From contig JBMOMJ010000048.1 in the NCBI GenBank assembly GCA_049324695.1, positions 124,001 to 188,000 on the forward strand: a stretch of 64,000 nucleotides of DNA. The letters run 5' to 3'. This DNA is from PMG-095 sp049324695 (GTDB lineage Bacteria > Myxococcota_A > Polyangia > Polyangiales > Polyangiaceae). Every line of letters starts with the position of its first letter. The first letter of the stretch is position 1. Position numbers and translations under genes: made by a program. A model generated the notes under the pieces. It ran no database searches. It saw nothing but the letters and a program-made list of their open reading frames with translations, and was not told the DNA's origin. This document shows, piece by piece, positions 42,932 to 52,189 of this stretch.

Positions 42932-43381
42932 TCAAGCCACCCCTTCGCGAAACACGAACACGACGTCACCAATCTGAATGGTGTCGCCTTCGTGCAGCCC
43001 GGCCGAGTGGACGCGCACACCGTTCAAGAAGACTCCGTTTGCACTGTCGAGATCGTTCAAGCGAAATTCCGGGCCCTGTTTTTTGATTGCGATGTGGCGA
43101 CGCGAAAGCAAGCTGCTCTCGATGCAAATGTTGGCTTGGTGCGAGCGACCAATCACGGTCTCGCCCGGCCCGAGCGGCAGCGTTCGCGGCGCCTGCGGCC
43201 CTCTCACGAGCTCGAGCCTTGGCGGCACGGCGGCGCGCTCGAAACCCGCAATCACGCTGTGGTCCTTGACCAGCGTCGACTCGACATCGAATTCGGGTTT
43301 GTTTTTGGACACCGGTCTCTCCAGTTTAAACGGCGAGCGGCCGCTGGAGAAGATGCCGGACGCTCGCGCCATCGCGGACAA
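42932..43381 (-). CDS. FHA-domain protein
   Basis: 149 residues. Start TTG at 43379-43381 with GGAGG five bases upstream; an ATG three codons later lacks such a site. The N-terminal ~60 residues are basic and unstructured, and the C-terminal ~85 form an FHA domain: LGPGETVIGRSHQANICIES, SRRHIAIKK, DLDSANGVFLNGVRV, DTIQIGDVVFVF, including the phosphothreonine-binding Arg, Ser and Asn. It should recognise a phosphorylated Thr on a partner, fitting the kinase-rich genome. It is the first gene of a pair with the MBL hydrolase (3-base gap). Confidence 0.92.
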   Translation of the reverse strand: MSAMARASGIFSSGRSPFKLERPVSKNKPEFDVESTLVKDHSVIAGFERAAVPPRLELVRGPQAPRTLPLGPGETVIGRSHQANICIESSLLSRRHIAIKKQGPEFRLNDLDSANGVFLNGVRVHSAGLHEGDTIQIGDVVFVFREGVA

Positions 43382-43460
43382 AGCCGCCTCCGCCAGAAAA
43401 CGCGCAAAGTGACTTACATCAATTGAAAGGTGCCTACTTGAGCACTAGGGTGAGTACGTC

Positions 43461-43913
43461 ATGGCGTTCGATCGCATTCTCGTTCCCGTGGACTACTCGA
43501 CCCATTCGCTCAAAGCCGTCGGTTATGCGGCCGAACTCGCTCAGCGACTGGGTGCCAGTCTCGACATCGTTCATGTTTGGGACCGGCCAACCTACATCTC
43601 GGATGCGATTTTGGTCGGGCACGGCGCGGAGCAGCGTTCGCTCGCCGAAATGATTCGCGAGAACGCGAGGAACGACATGAAGGAGTTCCTTTCCAAAGTC
43701 GAGCTCGCCACCGGCGTGATCGCCACGGATCGTTTGCTGTCGGGTGATCCCGCCACAGTGATTTTGAAAGAGCTCGAGCAGCAGAAGTACGACCTCGTGG
43801 TCATTGGTACGCACGGTCGCGGCGGCTTGGCCCATCTGCTGTTGGGTAGCGTCGCCGAGAAGTTGGTGCGCCACTCGAAAGTGCCCGTACTCACCGTGCC
43901 GCGCAGCGCCTGA
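43461..43913 (+). CDS. Universal stress protein (UspA family)
   Basis: 150 residues, single Usp domain. ILVPVDYSTHSLKAVGYAAELAQRLGA opens the fold, and the ATP-binding motif G-2x-G-9x-G-S is present in GTHGRGGLAHLLLGSVAEKLV, so it belongs to the ATP-binding subgroup. Expected to act in the cytoplasm under stress or starvation. A weak -35-like TTGAAA (43423-43428) lies upstream. Its stop TGA (43911-43913) is directly followed by the complementary stop of the convergent glycosylase gene, making TGATCA. Confidence 0.95.
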   Translation: MAFDRILVPVDYSTHSLKAVGYAAELAQRLGASLDIVHVWDRPTYISDAILVGHGAEQRSLAEMIRENARNDMKEFLSKVELATGVIATDRLLSGDPATVILKELEQQKYDLVVIGTHGRGGLAHLLLGSVAEKLVRHSKVPVLTVPRSA

Positions 43914-44813
43914 TCAACGCGCGGCTTTGCGCTCTTCGAGCTCTTCCAACGTCTTCGGCCAGTCTTCGTGCAGTAGCCGCGACAGCGCGCGATCGGCCAG
44001 CAACTTTCCGCCGGTTTGACAGGTGGGGCAGTAGTTGCACTCGTTCTCGGCATACACGATGCGCTGCACCTTGGTTTGGCATACCGGGCAGGGCTCTTTG
44101 TACTTCCCGTGAACCGCCATTTCGGGGCGAAACGCGGTCACTTTTTCGGGGAACCCATCTCCCGCATCCGCTCGCAAGCGTTCGACCCACTCGCTCAGCG
44201 TGCTCTGGGTCGCTTCGTAGAGGCGACGCGCGTCGCGTTCGTTCAGGTCCTTCGTGCGCTTCATGGGCGAGAGCTGCGCGCGAAATAGGATCTCGTCGGA
44301 GTAGGCGTTACCGATCCCGCTGATCAAACGCGGGTCGGTCAGGGTTCGCTTCAAGGTGTGGTTCTCGGCTGCTAGCGCTTGCTGAAACTCTGCGAAGCTT
44401 GCCGCGAGCGGCTCGATGCCGCCGCGCGCTTGCGCGAGCACCTCTTCGCGGGTGCGAAATATGTGGATCGACGCGCGCTTCTTGCTGCTGGCCTCGGTGA
44501 GAAGCAGCGTCTGATTTTCGAAATCGAAAGCGCAGAGCGCGATTTTGCCAAGCGCGGCGCTGCGCTCTTTGAGATGAAATCGCCCGGCCACCATCAGATG
44601 CACCACCACGAAGAGCTCTGGTGAGAACTCGAGCGCGATGCGCTTACCTACATTGAAGGTATTTGCGAGCTTGCGTCCGACCAAGTCCTGAATCGGAGGT
44701 TCGTAGCTACGCACCACAAAGGGGCTCTTCACGCGCACGGCATCGACGCGTTTACCGCCGAAAAGAGCCGCCAGTTTTTCTACGTAAACGGTGACGTCGG
44801 GAAGCTCGGGCAC
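43914..44813 (-). CDS. Formamidopyrimidine-DNA glycosylase family protein (Fpg/Nei)
   Basis: 299 residues. MPELPDVTVYVEKL opens with the catalytic Pro2-Glu3 used for base excision and strand cleavage; Asp6 replaces the usual Glu6 of PELPEVE. The H2TH segment is DPRLISGIGNAYSDEILFRAQLSP, and the zinc finger has four Cys in PCPVCQTKVQRI...NYCPTCQTGG. A ~25-residue charged tail follows. It should remove oxidised bases from DNA. Since Fpg and Nei subfamilies differ in fine residues, I give only the family; the AlkZ-independent Fpg-like group is likely. Monocistronic. Confidence 0.9.
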   Translation of the reverse strand: MPELPDVTVYVEKLAALFGGKRVDAVRVKSPFVVRSYEPPIQDLVGRKLANTFNVGKRIALEFSPELFVVVHLMVAGRFHLKERSAALGKIALCAFDFENQTLLLTEASSKKRASIHIFRTREEVLAQARGGIEPLAASFAEFQQALAAENHTLKRTLTDPRLISGIGNAYSDEILFRAQLSPMKRTKDLNERDARRLYEATQSTLSEWVERLRADAGDGFPEKVTAFRPEMAVHGKYKEPCPVCQTKVQRIVYAENECNYCPTCQTGGKLLADRALSRLLHEDWPKTLEELEERKAAR

Positions 44814-44970
44814 CCGCGTAGCGTAGGCGAAAAGCTTGCGATCGCCGTAACACCGCGAGCGTTCCAGTCGTCTTGGAAATTAGACCTATTGCGATTCCTG
44901 CGCGTCGAAGCCTGAAAGATCGCCCCACCTACCGCGTTCTCTGCTTGCGTTGATCGTATCGCCCCGAGTT

Positions 44971-44980
44971 GGAGGAGGAG
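44971..44980 (+). promoter_or_regulatory. Purine-rich ribosome site deciding a GTG start
   Basis: GGAGGAGGAG precedes GTG 44984 at normal spacing. The in-frame TTG at 44969 lies before the site and would put it inside the coding sequence, so GTG is preferred. Confidence 0.75.
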
Positions 44981-44983
44981 CCC

Positions 44984-47900
44984 GTGCCGGACACCGAGCA
45001 AACCCGGAACCCTGAACCCAGTGCGCCCACCCCGGCCGCCCCTTCCGCAAGCGGCGCGCCCAGCTCGGGCAAGGAAGCGCGTTGGGTGGCTTTCGGCGTG
45101 CTCGCTCTATTGGGTTTGTTTTCTTACTTAGCGTTTGGGCGCACACCACGAGAAAAATCGCACGCGAGCGGAGCCCTGCGCGTCGAGAACTTGCGCTCTT
45201 CGGGCGGAGTAGCAAACGCGCAAGCTTGCGCGCCGAGCGGCGGCGCCTGCCAGAAGCTCGGCAAAGGTGGTTCGGTGCCCGCCGGCTCGCGCTTGAAGAC
45301 GGACATGCGAACGGAGCTTTCGCTCACGCTAGGAAACGGCAGCCGCCTGGTTCTGGGACGCGGCTCCGAGCTCAAACTGAGTGCTGATGCGGGCAGCGAT
45401 GCGGAGCTCGAACACGGCTCGCTGCTCGCGGAGATAAGCCGCGAGCAAGGCTCGCTGGCGCTCGCGCTGCCGCACGGCTCGGTGAGCACGAAAGGTGCAA
45501 AATTCAGTGCGTACGCCGAAAGCGACGCTTCGCGCGTCGAAGTCACGAGTGGCAGCGTGCGGGTCGAAGACCAAGCCGGTCACGCAAGCCCGGTTCGAGG
45601 GGGTGAGGTAGCGCGCTTCTCGAAGACGCGTTTCAACGTCGATCCGGCCACCTTGCTCGGATCCGCGCTGGCCTTCGGCGAAGACGGTGAGGAGCGCGCT
45701 CTCGAGCAAAAGACGCGCGGCCTTGGTGAGCTCAGCGCGCGCAAGCCCGGTAATCGTGACGAGCTCGGCGGCGCCGTGCACCTCATCAGCCACGCAGTGC
45801 GCGTGCGCATCGCCGGCATGATGGCGCGCACCGAGGTCGAGGAGGTTTTCGAAAACCGAACCGGCCAGCAGCTGGAAGGTGTGTACCGCTTTCCGATCCC
45901 ACCCAACGCGCAGATCGAGCAACTGTCGCTGGAAGTCGACGGCAAGTGGGAAGATGGCGCTTTCGTGGATCGCGACCGCGCCGCCGCAATTTGGAATGGC
46001 GCGATTGTGCACGCGGCGCCGCAAGCGCGACGGCTGGTGGATGAAATCGTGTGGGTGCCTGGTCCGTGGCGTGATCCCGCTCTGCTCGAGTGGCAGCGTG
46101 GCGGCCGCTTCGAGCTGCGCATCTTTCCGATCCCGGCGCGCGGGCAACGGCGCGTGAAGCTTCGTTATAGCGAGCTCGTGCCAGCAATGGGCGAAGTGCG
46201 GCGCTACAACTACGCGCTGGGGGTGCCGGCTGGAAGCGAACCGATTCGCCAATTCGACGTCGACGTCGAGGTGCGTGGCCATGATCCCAAAACCAAAATT
46301 TCGGTGAGCGGCTACGAGCTCGCGAGCCGCCCGCTCGATTCCGCGGCTCACTACGTTTACGCCGCGCGCGACTTCGCTCCGAGTGGCGATCTCGGCGTCG
46401 AATACGTATTGCCGGATCCGCGCAGCGAGATGCGCGCCTTCGCTTACACGCCGAGCGCCGAAGCGCCAACGCGCACTACCAGCGGTTTTGCGGAGCCACC
46501 CACGTCGAACGATGCGTACGTCGCCATCGCGCTACGCCCACGCCTGCCAGCAGCTGAAGAAGTGCGCGCCCGCTCACTCGCCATCGTCGTGGATAGCAGC
46601 CATTCGATGCTGGGCGAGAGCTACGAGCGCAGCAAGCGCCTGGCTGCACGCCTCGTACGCGAGCTCGATGCTGACGACCGCGTCGTCGTGTTGGCTTGCG
46701 ACTCGAAATGCCAGAAGATGCCCGAAGCCATCGAGCCCGGGCGCGCCGGTGAACGCGCTGCGAAAGAGTTCCTCGACAGCATCCAGCCAGGCGGCGCTTC
46801 GGATCCCACGCGGGCCCTGAGCTCGGCGTTTCGCGCGTTCTCGGAGACTGGCGACCGCGACGTGCGCATCGTGTTCATCAGTGACGGCACGCCCACGGTC
46901 GGACCAATTCGTCCGGCGCACGTGGAAGCCGAGATCGCCCGAGAGCTGCCCGCCGAGAAGGCGCGTGTGACAACGGTGGCCGTGGGCGGCGAAGCCGATA
47001 CCGAGACGTTGGCTGCGCTCGCGCGTGGGGGCGGGGGCGTGCTGGTGCGGTATCAGCCGGGCCAGAGCGTGGGCGAGGCGGCGTACGCGGTGCTCGGTGC
47101 GAGCTCGGGGCGCGCGCTGCGCGACGTGGAGGTCACCTTGCCGGACGGCCTTTACGCCGTAGCACCAGCGCGCCTCGACGCGATTCCTGCAGGCGGCGAA
47201 GCGCTGATCGTGGCGCGCATGCACGGGCAGCGGGTCGAAGGCGAGCTAGCGGTACGTGGCCGCGTCGGCGGGCGCGACTTTCAGCAGCGCTATCCACTGC
47301 GTTTGAACGCGAGCGCCGCTGCCGCGTCGGCCTTCGTGCCGCGCCTGTATGCGGCCGCACGCATCGTAGATCTCGAGCGCGCCGGCGGCCAGGAGAGCAA
47401 GCGCGAAGCCATCGACTTGTCGACGCGCTTCGGCGTTGCGAGCCGCTACACGTCTTTGCTGGTGCTGGAGAGCGAAGCCATGTTTCAGGCATTCGGCTTG
47501 AAACACGCTGGCTCGGTCGGCGATTGGAGCACGGATGACGTAGCCGAAGGTGCGACCGCCGAAGCCGAAGCTCCCGTAGACGAAGCGCGCGACGACTCGG
47601 ACACTGCCGCGCTCGGTGCGGTCGAGAAGAAGTACGATCGCGCAGCCTCCGGTTCGGGAGCGTCGGGAAGAGCGCCGGCGAACGCCTACGAAGCCGCTCC
47701 GGCCAGCGATTTTGCGCCAGCGCCCGCTCCCGCTCCGGCTCCTGCAAAGGCTCGAGCCAAGCGGGCAGAAGAGTCGATAGAAGCCGAACGCGCCGCGCCC
47801 GCTGCAAAGCCAGCTTCGCCGCCCGCCTTGGCAGCCGCCCCGCAACCACTCGAACCCATTCCGCCACCGCGCATGCCGCTGCAGGTCCCGCCGCAGCGTC

Positions 47901-48835
47901 GCATGATTCCGATGCGCCGTATTTGGGAGCGCACCGCTGAAATCACGAGTGGCCGAATTCAGCCGAAGGCAGCAAGCTTCGAAGCCCTCGAGCAAGCCGA
48001 ACAAAAGAGTCTGCGCGAGCCCGACCACCGCGAGCCATTGAAGAAGCTGTACTCGCTCTTGGCAATCGCGTCCGACCTCGGTCGAGCCGAACGCGTCGCC
48101 CTCCGCTGGAGCGAACGTGATCCACTCGACGCAGATGCTCTCACGGCGCGGGCCGATTTGGCTGCACGTCGCGGTGACCGCACCACGGCGATTCGACTGC
48201 TCGGCAGCGTGATCGACGCGCGCCCCGGCGACGCTGCCGCACAACGCCGCCTCGAGCGTCTCGAGCGTTGGTCGGGCTCACCCGAAGCAGGCTGCCGCCA
48301 TCTGGTCGCCGCTGCGGAGCTTCGCCAGAACGACGTCAAGCTGCTGGTCGACGCCGTTCGCTGCAGCCGGCTGAGCTCCGATGACATCGCGGTGCGCGAG
48401 CTATTCGCGAGCGCTTCCGAAGCGGCGCGCCGTGAAGCCGAAGCCAAGCTCGCCTCCCCTGCCCCCGACGACTCGCTTCTAAACGGCGACGTAACGATAC
48501 AAGCGCGCTTCGACGGCAGTGAAGATCTGGACATCTCGCTGATCGATCCGGATGGCCTGCGTGTCTCCTGGCTCGGTGCTCCAACCCGCGCAGTCATCGC
48601 GGCGCGCGACGTGCTGGCGCGCGATCGCGAAGGGCTCTCGCTGCGGGGCGCCAAGCCGGGCCAATACGTTGTCGAGGTGGTGCGCGCGCGTCCCAATGGA
48701 CCGACGGTCACCGGCGAGCTCGATATTCGCGCCGCTGGCAGCTCGCAACGCGTGCCGTTCACCTTGAGCGGCGCTCGCGTCAGCGTGGCGCTCATCACCG
48801 TGCGCATGGTGCCGCGCTTGGTGCCGCTGCGTTGA
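44984..48835 (+). CDS. Large FecR / VIT / VWA membrane protein with TPR-like region
   Basis: 1,283 residues from GTG 44984, chosen from its Shine-Dalgarno. A short Pro-rich cytoplasmic part precedes a TM helix (WVAFGVLALLGLFSYLAFG, about 34-52). Next is a FecR-like beta domain (about 86-210: SRLKTDMRTELSLTLGNGSR, HGSLLAEISREQ, GAKFSAYAE), then a VIT domain (about 265-390: ARTEVEEVFENRTGQQLEGV, RFPIPPNAQIEQL, DRDRAAAIW), a VWA domain with MIDAS DSSHSM near 537, and its C-terminal beta region. A Pro/Ala/Lys-rich linker follows, then TPR-like helices (about 1005-1130) and a pre-peptidase-like beta domain. VIT plus VWA resembles inter-alpha-trypsin inhibitor heavy chains. Probably a large envelope adhesion or scaffold protein; function unknown. 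Confidence 0.92.
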   Translation: MPDTEQTRNPEPSAPTPAAPSASGAPSSGKEARWVAFGVLALLGLFSYLAFGRTPREKSHASGALRVENLRSSGGVANAQACAPSGGACQKLGKGGSVPAGSRLKTDMRTELSLTLGNGSRLVLGRGSELKLSADAGSDAELEHGSLLAEISREQGSLALALPHGSVSTKGAKFSAYAESDASRVEVTSGSVRVEDQAGHASPVRGGEVARFSKTRFNVDPATLLGSALAFGEDGEERALEQKTRGLGELSARKPGNRDELGGAVHLISHAVRVRIAGMMARTEVEEVFENRTGQQLEGVYRFPIPPNAQIEQLSLEVDGKWEDGAFVDRDRAAAIWNGAIVHAAPQARRLVDEIVWVPGPWRDPALLEWQRGGRFELRIFPIPARGQRRVKLRYSELVPAMGEVRRYNYALGVPAGSEPIRQFDVDVEVRGHDPKTKISVSGYELASRPLDSAAHYVYAARDFAPSGDLGVEYVLPDPRSEMRAFAYTPSAEAPTRTTSGFAEPPTSNDAYVAIALRPRLPAAEEVRARSLAIVVDSSHSMLGESYERSKRLAARLVRELDADDRVVVLACDSKCQKMPEAIEPGRAGERAAKEFLDSIQPGGASDPTRALSSAFRAFSETGDRDVRIVFISDGTPTVGPIRPAHVEAEIARELPAEKARVTTVAVGGEADTETLAALARGGGGVLVRYQPGQSVGEAAYAVLGASSGRALRDVEVTLPDGLYAVAPARLDAIPAGGEALIVARMHGQRVEGELAVRGRVGGRDFQQRYPLRLNASAAAASAFVPRLYAAARIVDLERAGGQESKREAIDLSTRFGVASRYTSLLVLESEAMFQAFGLKHAGSVGDWSTDDVAEGATAEAEAPVDEARDDSDTAALGAVEKKYDRAASGSGASGRAPANAYEAAPASDFAPAPAPAPAPAKARAKRAEESIEAERAAPAAKPASPPALAAAPQPLEPIPPPRMPLQVPPQRRMIPMRRIWERTAEITSGRIQPKAASFEALEQAEQKSLREPDHREPLKKLYSLLAIASDLGRAERVALRWSERDPLDADALTARADLAARRGDRTTAIRLLGSVIDARPGDAAAQRRLERLERWSGSPEAGCRHLVAAAELRQNDVKLLVDAVRCSRLSSDDIAVRELFASASEAARREAEAKLASPAPDDSLLNGDVTIQARFDGSEDLDISLIDPDGLRVSWLGAPTRAVIAARDVLARDREGLSLRGAKPGQYVVEVVRARPNGPTVTGELDIRAAGSSQRVPFTLSGARVSVALITVRMVPRLVPLR

Positions 48836-48848
48836 TCCGACGTGGCTC

Positions 48849-49499
48849 CTACGATGTCGGCTTGATGCTATCGAGGAAGCGATAGAAGGCGTCGCGCGCA
48901 GCCTTCACCGTCGCGCGTGGCCCCGTGAGCTTGAAGAAATACGAGCCGGTCGGCGCCTCGACGATTGCTCCCAGCAGCGCGTAATCTTGGCGAGGGGGCG
49001 ATGGATCGCCTGGCATCTGCGAGTTGAAAGTGCCCTTGTCGATTTCGACGGTGTGCTGCTTGAGGCCGTTCGCGTCGCGCGTGGCGCGGTGCACATCGCC
49101 CGAGCTCGCTCCTTGGAACTGCTGCACCCAGCGCGTGATGTTGGCATCCACCCCGCCGCCCTGACCGGGGCCGAAGTAGAACACGACCAGCTCGCCGTCC
49201 TGTGTGTCTGAGCCAGCGCGCGGGACGAGATAGGTTGCCCTGCGCACGGGGCTCTCTTTAGGCACCCGCTTGAAGCCTTCGGGCTCCTGCCACGTGACCC
49301 CGAGTGGAGCGCTCGCCGCGGCTGAGTTCGCAGCAGGGCTTTGCAAACCTGCGTGTGGATTGGGTGCGGGGAGCGCTGGTGCAACCGACATTGCGGGCGT
49401 CGCGGGCGCGGGAGCGGGCGTGGGCGAGCGCTTGCAGGCCGCGGCCAGTGCCAGTGTAACTACCCACGCGACGCGCTTGCTTCCCGTGGGCCGAAGCAA
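48849..49499 (-). CDS. Lipoprotein of unknown function
   Basis: The signal peptide VAWVVTLALAAAC with lipobox AAAC points to a start near TTG 49497-49499 (216 residues); GTG 49557-49559 is an alternative. The frame stays open to 49748, but this would overlap the divergent TerC gene. A Pro/Ala spacer follows the lipidated Cys. The rest resembles a domain seen in planctomycete and myxobacterial hypotheticals: RRATYLVPRAGSDTQDGELV, VFYFGPGQGGGVDANITRWV, and SYFFKLTGPRATVKAARDAF. Function unknown. The stop lies 13 bases from that of the convergent FecR/VIT/VWA gene. Confidence 0.78.
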   Translation of the reverse strand: MLRPTGSKRVAWVVTLALAAACKRSPTPAPAPATPAMSVAPALPAPNPHAGLQSPAANSAAASAPLGVTWQEPEGFKRVPKESPVRRATYLVPRAGSDTQDGELVVFYFGPGQGGGVDANITRWVQQFQGASSGDVHRATRDANGLKQHTVEIDKGTFNSQMPGDPSPPRQDYALLGAIVEAPTGSYFFKLTGPRATVKAARDAFYRFLDSIKPTS

Positions 49500-49614
49500 G
49501 CGCGCCAGGTCGCAAAGGAAGCCGCAGCTCGATACTCGTCGCGTTCCGCCGAATTGCACGATGCTTCCCGCCTCTAGCACGGCGAAGCCGCGCGTGATAG
49601 CAGACCCGCTAAGG

Positions 49615-50556
49615 ATGCACATCGGAGCGACCGCGACCGACTGGGCGGCTTTCGTTGGCGTCGTCGTGGCAGCGCTCACGATCGACTGGGCTTTATTCGG
49701 AAGGCCGAAAAACCACATTTCCTTCCGCGAAGCCGCCATTCGCAGCATTTTTTTCGTCTCGGTGGGCGGCCTGTTCAGCCTCTACGTCCTCCACCAAAAG
49801 GGCAAGGACCCAGCGCTCACCTACCTCGTCGCCTACCTGGTCGAGGAATCGCTGTCAGTCGACAACCTGTTCGTCTTCCTCGTGCTGTTCACCTACTTTC
49901 GGGTGAGCGAAGGGCGGCAGCAACGCATCCTATTTTGGGGAATTCTCGGCGCGATCGTGATGCGCGGTGTGTTCATCGTCGCAGGCGAAGCGCTGCTCTC
50001 CAAGTTCCACTTCATGAATTACGTGTTCGGCGGCTTCCTGATCGTAACCGGCGGAAAGCTGCTGCTGCGTAAAGAAGAGAACGTCGACCCCGAAGACAAC
50101 ATCGCGCTGAAACTGGCGCGACGTTTCCTGCGCACCACCAACGAGTACAACGGCGACCACTTCTTCGTGGTGAAGGACGGCGTGCGCTATGCGACGCCGC
50201 TGTTTCTGGTTTTGGTGGTGGTCGAGTTTACCGATCTACTGTTTGCAGTCGACTCGGTGCCCGCCGTGCTCGCGATTTCGAGCGACGTTTACGTGGTGTA
50301 CACGTCGAACATCATGGCGATCCTTGGCCTGCGCGCGCTGTATTTCGTGTTGTCCGGGATGATGGGCCGCTTCCACCATCTGGGTAAGGGCCTGGCAGTG
50401 ATTCTGCTCTTCATCGGCGCGAAGCTCGTGAGCAGCAGCTTCATCGAGATTAAGCCACTCGCGTCGCTGGCCGTCATCGTTACGGTACTCACGATTTCCA
50501 TCGTGGCGTCTCTTCTGCATCCTCAACCCGAGGCGCCGCCCGCCGACGACCACTGA
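49615..50556 (+). CDS. TerC family integral membrane protein
   Basis: Start ATG 49615 (MHIGATATDWAAFVGVVVAA), the usual family opening; upstream sequence in frame is non-homologous. 313 residues, about 8 to 9 TM helices. TerC signatures: SFREAAIRSIFFVSVGGLFS, EESLSVDNLFVFLVLFTYFRV, VEFTDLLFAVDSVPAVLAIS and SNIMAILGLRALYFVLSGMM, with conserved acidic residues in the membrane. TerC/Alx proteins export metal ions such as Mn2+ or act in pH and tellurite resistance. No other ter genes are here. The malQ gene starts 15 bases downstream, so they may be cotranscribed, though no functional link is known. Confidence 0.92.
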   Translation: MHIGATATDWAAFVGVVVAALTIDWALFGRPKNHISFREAAIRSIFFVSVGGLFSLYVLHQKGKDPALTYLVAYLVEESLSVDNLFVFLVLFTYFRVSEGRQQRILFWGILGAIVMRGVFIVAGEALLSKFHFMNYVFGGFLIVTGGKLLLRKEENVDPEDNIALKLARRFLRTTNEYNGDHFFVVKDGVRYATPLFLVLVVVEFTDLLFAVDSVPAVLAISSDVYVVYTSNIMAILGLRALYFVLSGMMGRFHHLGKGLAVILLFIGAKLVSSSFIEIKPLASLAVIVTVLTISIVASLLHPQPEAPPADDH

Positions 50557-50571
50557 GGCGATGATCACTGC

Positions 50572-52125
50572 ATGAAACCCTCCCCCTTCGATACGCGCGC
50601 GAGTGGTATCCTCCTGCATCCGAGCAGCCTACCCGGCCCGCACGGCTCGGGCGATTTGGGACCCAGCGCACATCGATTCGCGGAGTTCTTGGCGCGCGCC
50701 GGACAGACCTGGTGGCAAATGCTGCCGGTCGGGCCACTCGGGGGTGGTGAGTCGCCGTACGACAGTCCATCTACGTTTGCAGGCAGCCCGCTGCTCGTGA
50801 GCTTAGAGCTGCTCGCACGCGATGGCCTCTTGGAACACAAAGATTTGGTGGCGCACCCGCGGCTCAAAGCGAGCTCGCGTTGTCTGTGGCCAGCCGTGCG
50901 CCGCTATCGCAACCTGCGCTTGCGTCGCGCCTTCGAGCGCTTCGTGCCACGCTCTCGCGGCGATCTGGCGCACGAATTCGAGGGCTTCCGCGAACACGCG
51001 CGCGCCTGGTTGCGTGGCTACGCGCTGTTTCGAGCGCTGAAGCGCGCCCACGCGGAGCGCCCCTGGACGCAATGGGAACGCCCCCTGGCGTTGCGCGAAC
51101 CAGACGCTATCGAGCGCGCCGAACGCGAGCTCGCCGACGAAGTTGCCTTCCAGGAGTTCGTGCAGTTCGCCTTTCACCGCCAGTGGGAGGAGCTGCGCGC
51201 GCGCTGTCGCGACCTGGGTGTGAAGCTGCTCGGCGACGTTCCGATGTTCGTGGCGCACGACGGCGCCGACGTCTGGCAGCACCGCGAGATTTTCCAGCTG
51301 GACGAACGCGGCGAACGGCGCGTGGTGGCCGGAGTGCCGCCCGACTATTTCTCGGCCGAGGGGCAGCTGTGGGGTAACCCCGTTTACGATTGGCCGACAC
51401 TCGAGCGGCGCGGCTACGATTGGTGGATTGCGCGCATGCGCACGACTCTGTCGCGTTTCGATGCGGTGCGCCTCGATCATTTCATCGCGTTCCACCGTTA
51501 TTGGGAGATCCCTTCGTGGGCTTCCACTGCGCGTGAAGGGCGCTTCGTGAGCGTTCCGGGCGTAGACTTTTTCGAGAAGCTCGAGCGCGCCATCGGTGGG
51601 CTGCCTTTCATTGCGGAAGATCTCGGCCTGGTCACGCCCGAGGTGCACGCGCTGCGCGAGCGCTTCAATCTGCCCGGTATGCGTGTGCTCGAGTTCGGTT
51701 TCTCCGGCGACTTTCGGGACTACCAGCCGCATCGTTATCCCAAGAACACCGTCGTTTATACGGGGACTCACGATAACGACACGCTGGTCGGGTGGCTGTC
51801 CGCTCATGAACGTTGCGACGAGCCCCATGAGAAGCAGCGTCTCGTCGCTGAACGCGAGCGCGCGTTGCGTTACGCGGGTTGCGTGGGTGAAGAAGAGCAT
51901 TGGAGCTTCATTCGGCTGGCGCTGAGCTCAGTCGCGAATACGGCGCTCTTCCCCTTGCCCGACGTGCTCGGCCTGGGCAGTGAAGCACGCATGAATGTGC
52001 CGGGAACGCCGAGCGGCAATTGGACTTATCGCTTCCACGCCGAACAGCTCACGCCCGAAATCGCCGAGCGCCTGCGCATGCTGTCCGAGGCCTACGAGCG
52101 TATTCCCCCTCGAAATCAGCACTGA
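50572..52125 (+). CDS. malQ: 4-alpha-glucanotransferase (amylomaltase)
   Basis: 517 residues, GH77 family. It transfers maltosyl and longer units between maltodextrins, used in glycogen/maltose metabolism in the cytoplasm. Motifs: RASGILLHPSSLPGPHGSGDLG opening, WWQMLPVGPLGGGESPYDSPSTF, GDVPMFVAHDGADVW, the catalytic region SRFDAVRLDHFIAFHRYWEIP with the nucleophilic Asp, IAEDLGLVTPEV with the acid/base Glu, and VVYTGTHDNDTLVGW with the third acidic residue. All catalytic residues are present. The Omp85-type gene follows after 64 bases. Confidence 0.96.
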   Translation: MKPSPFDTRASGILLHPSSLPGPHGSGDLGPSAHRFAEFLARAGQTWWQMLPVGPLGGGESPYDSPSTFAGSPLLVSLELLARDGLLEHKDLVAHPRLKASSRCLWPAVRRYRNLRLRRAFERFVPRSRGDLAHEFEGFREHARAWLRGYALFRALKRAHAERPWTQWERPLALREPDAIERAERELADEVAFQEFVQFAFHRQWEELRARCRDLGVKLLGDVPMFVAHDGADVWQHREIFQLDERGERRVVAGVPPDYFSAEGQLWGNPVYDWPTLERRGYDWWIARMRTTLSRFDAVRLDHFIAFHRYWEIPSWASTAREGRFVSVPGVDFFEKLERAIGGLPFIAEDLGLVTPEVHALRERFNLPGMRVLEFGFSGDFRDYQPHRYPKNTVVYTGTHDNDTLVGWLSAHERCDEPHEKQRLVAERERALRYAGCVGEEEHWSFIRLALSSVANTALFPLPDVLGLGSEARMNVPGTPSGNWTYRFHAEQLTPEIAERLRMLSEAYERIPPRNQH

Positions 52126-52189
52126 GGGCCGCTGCGCACGTCGACGCACTCGACGACCGCCCCCCGCGCGGTGCTACGCTGCACGAGTC

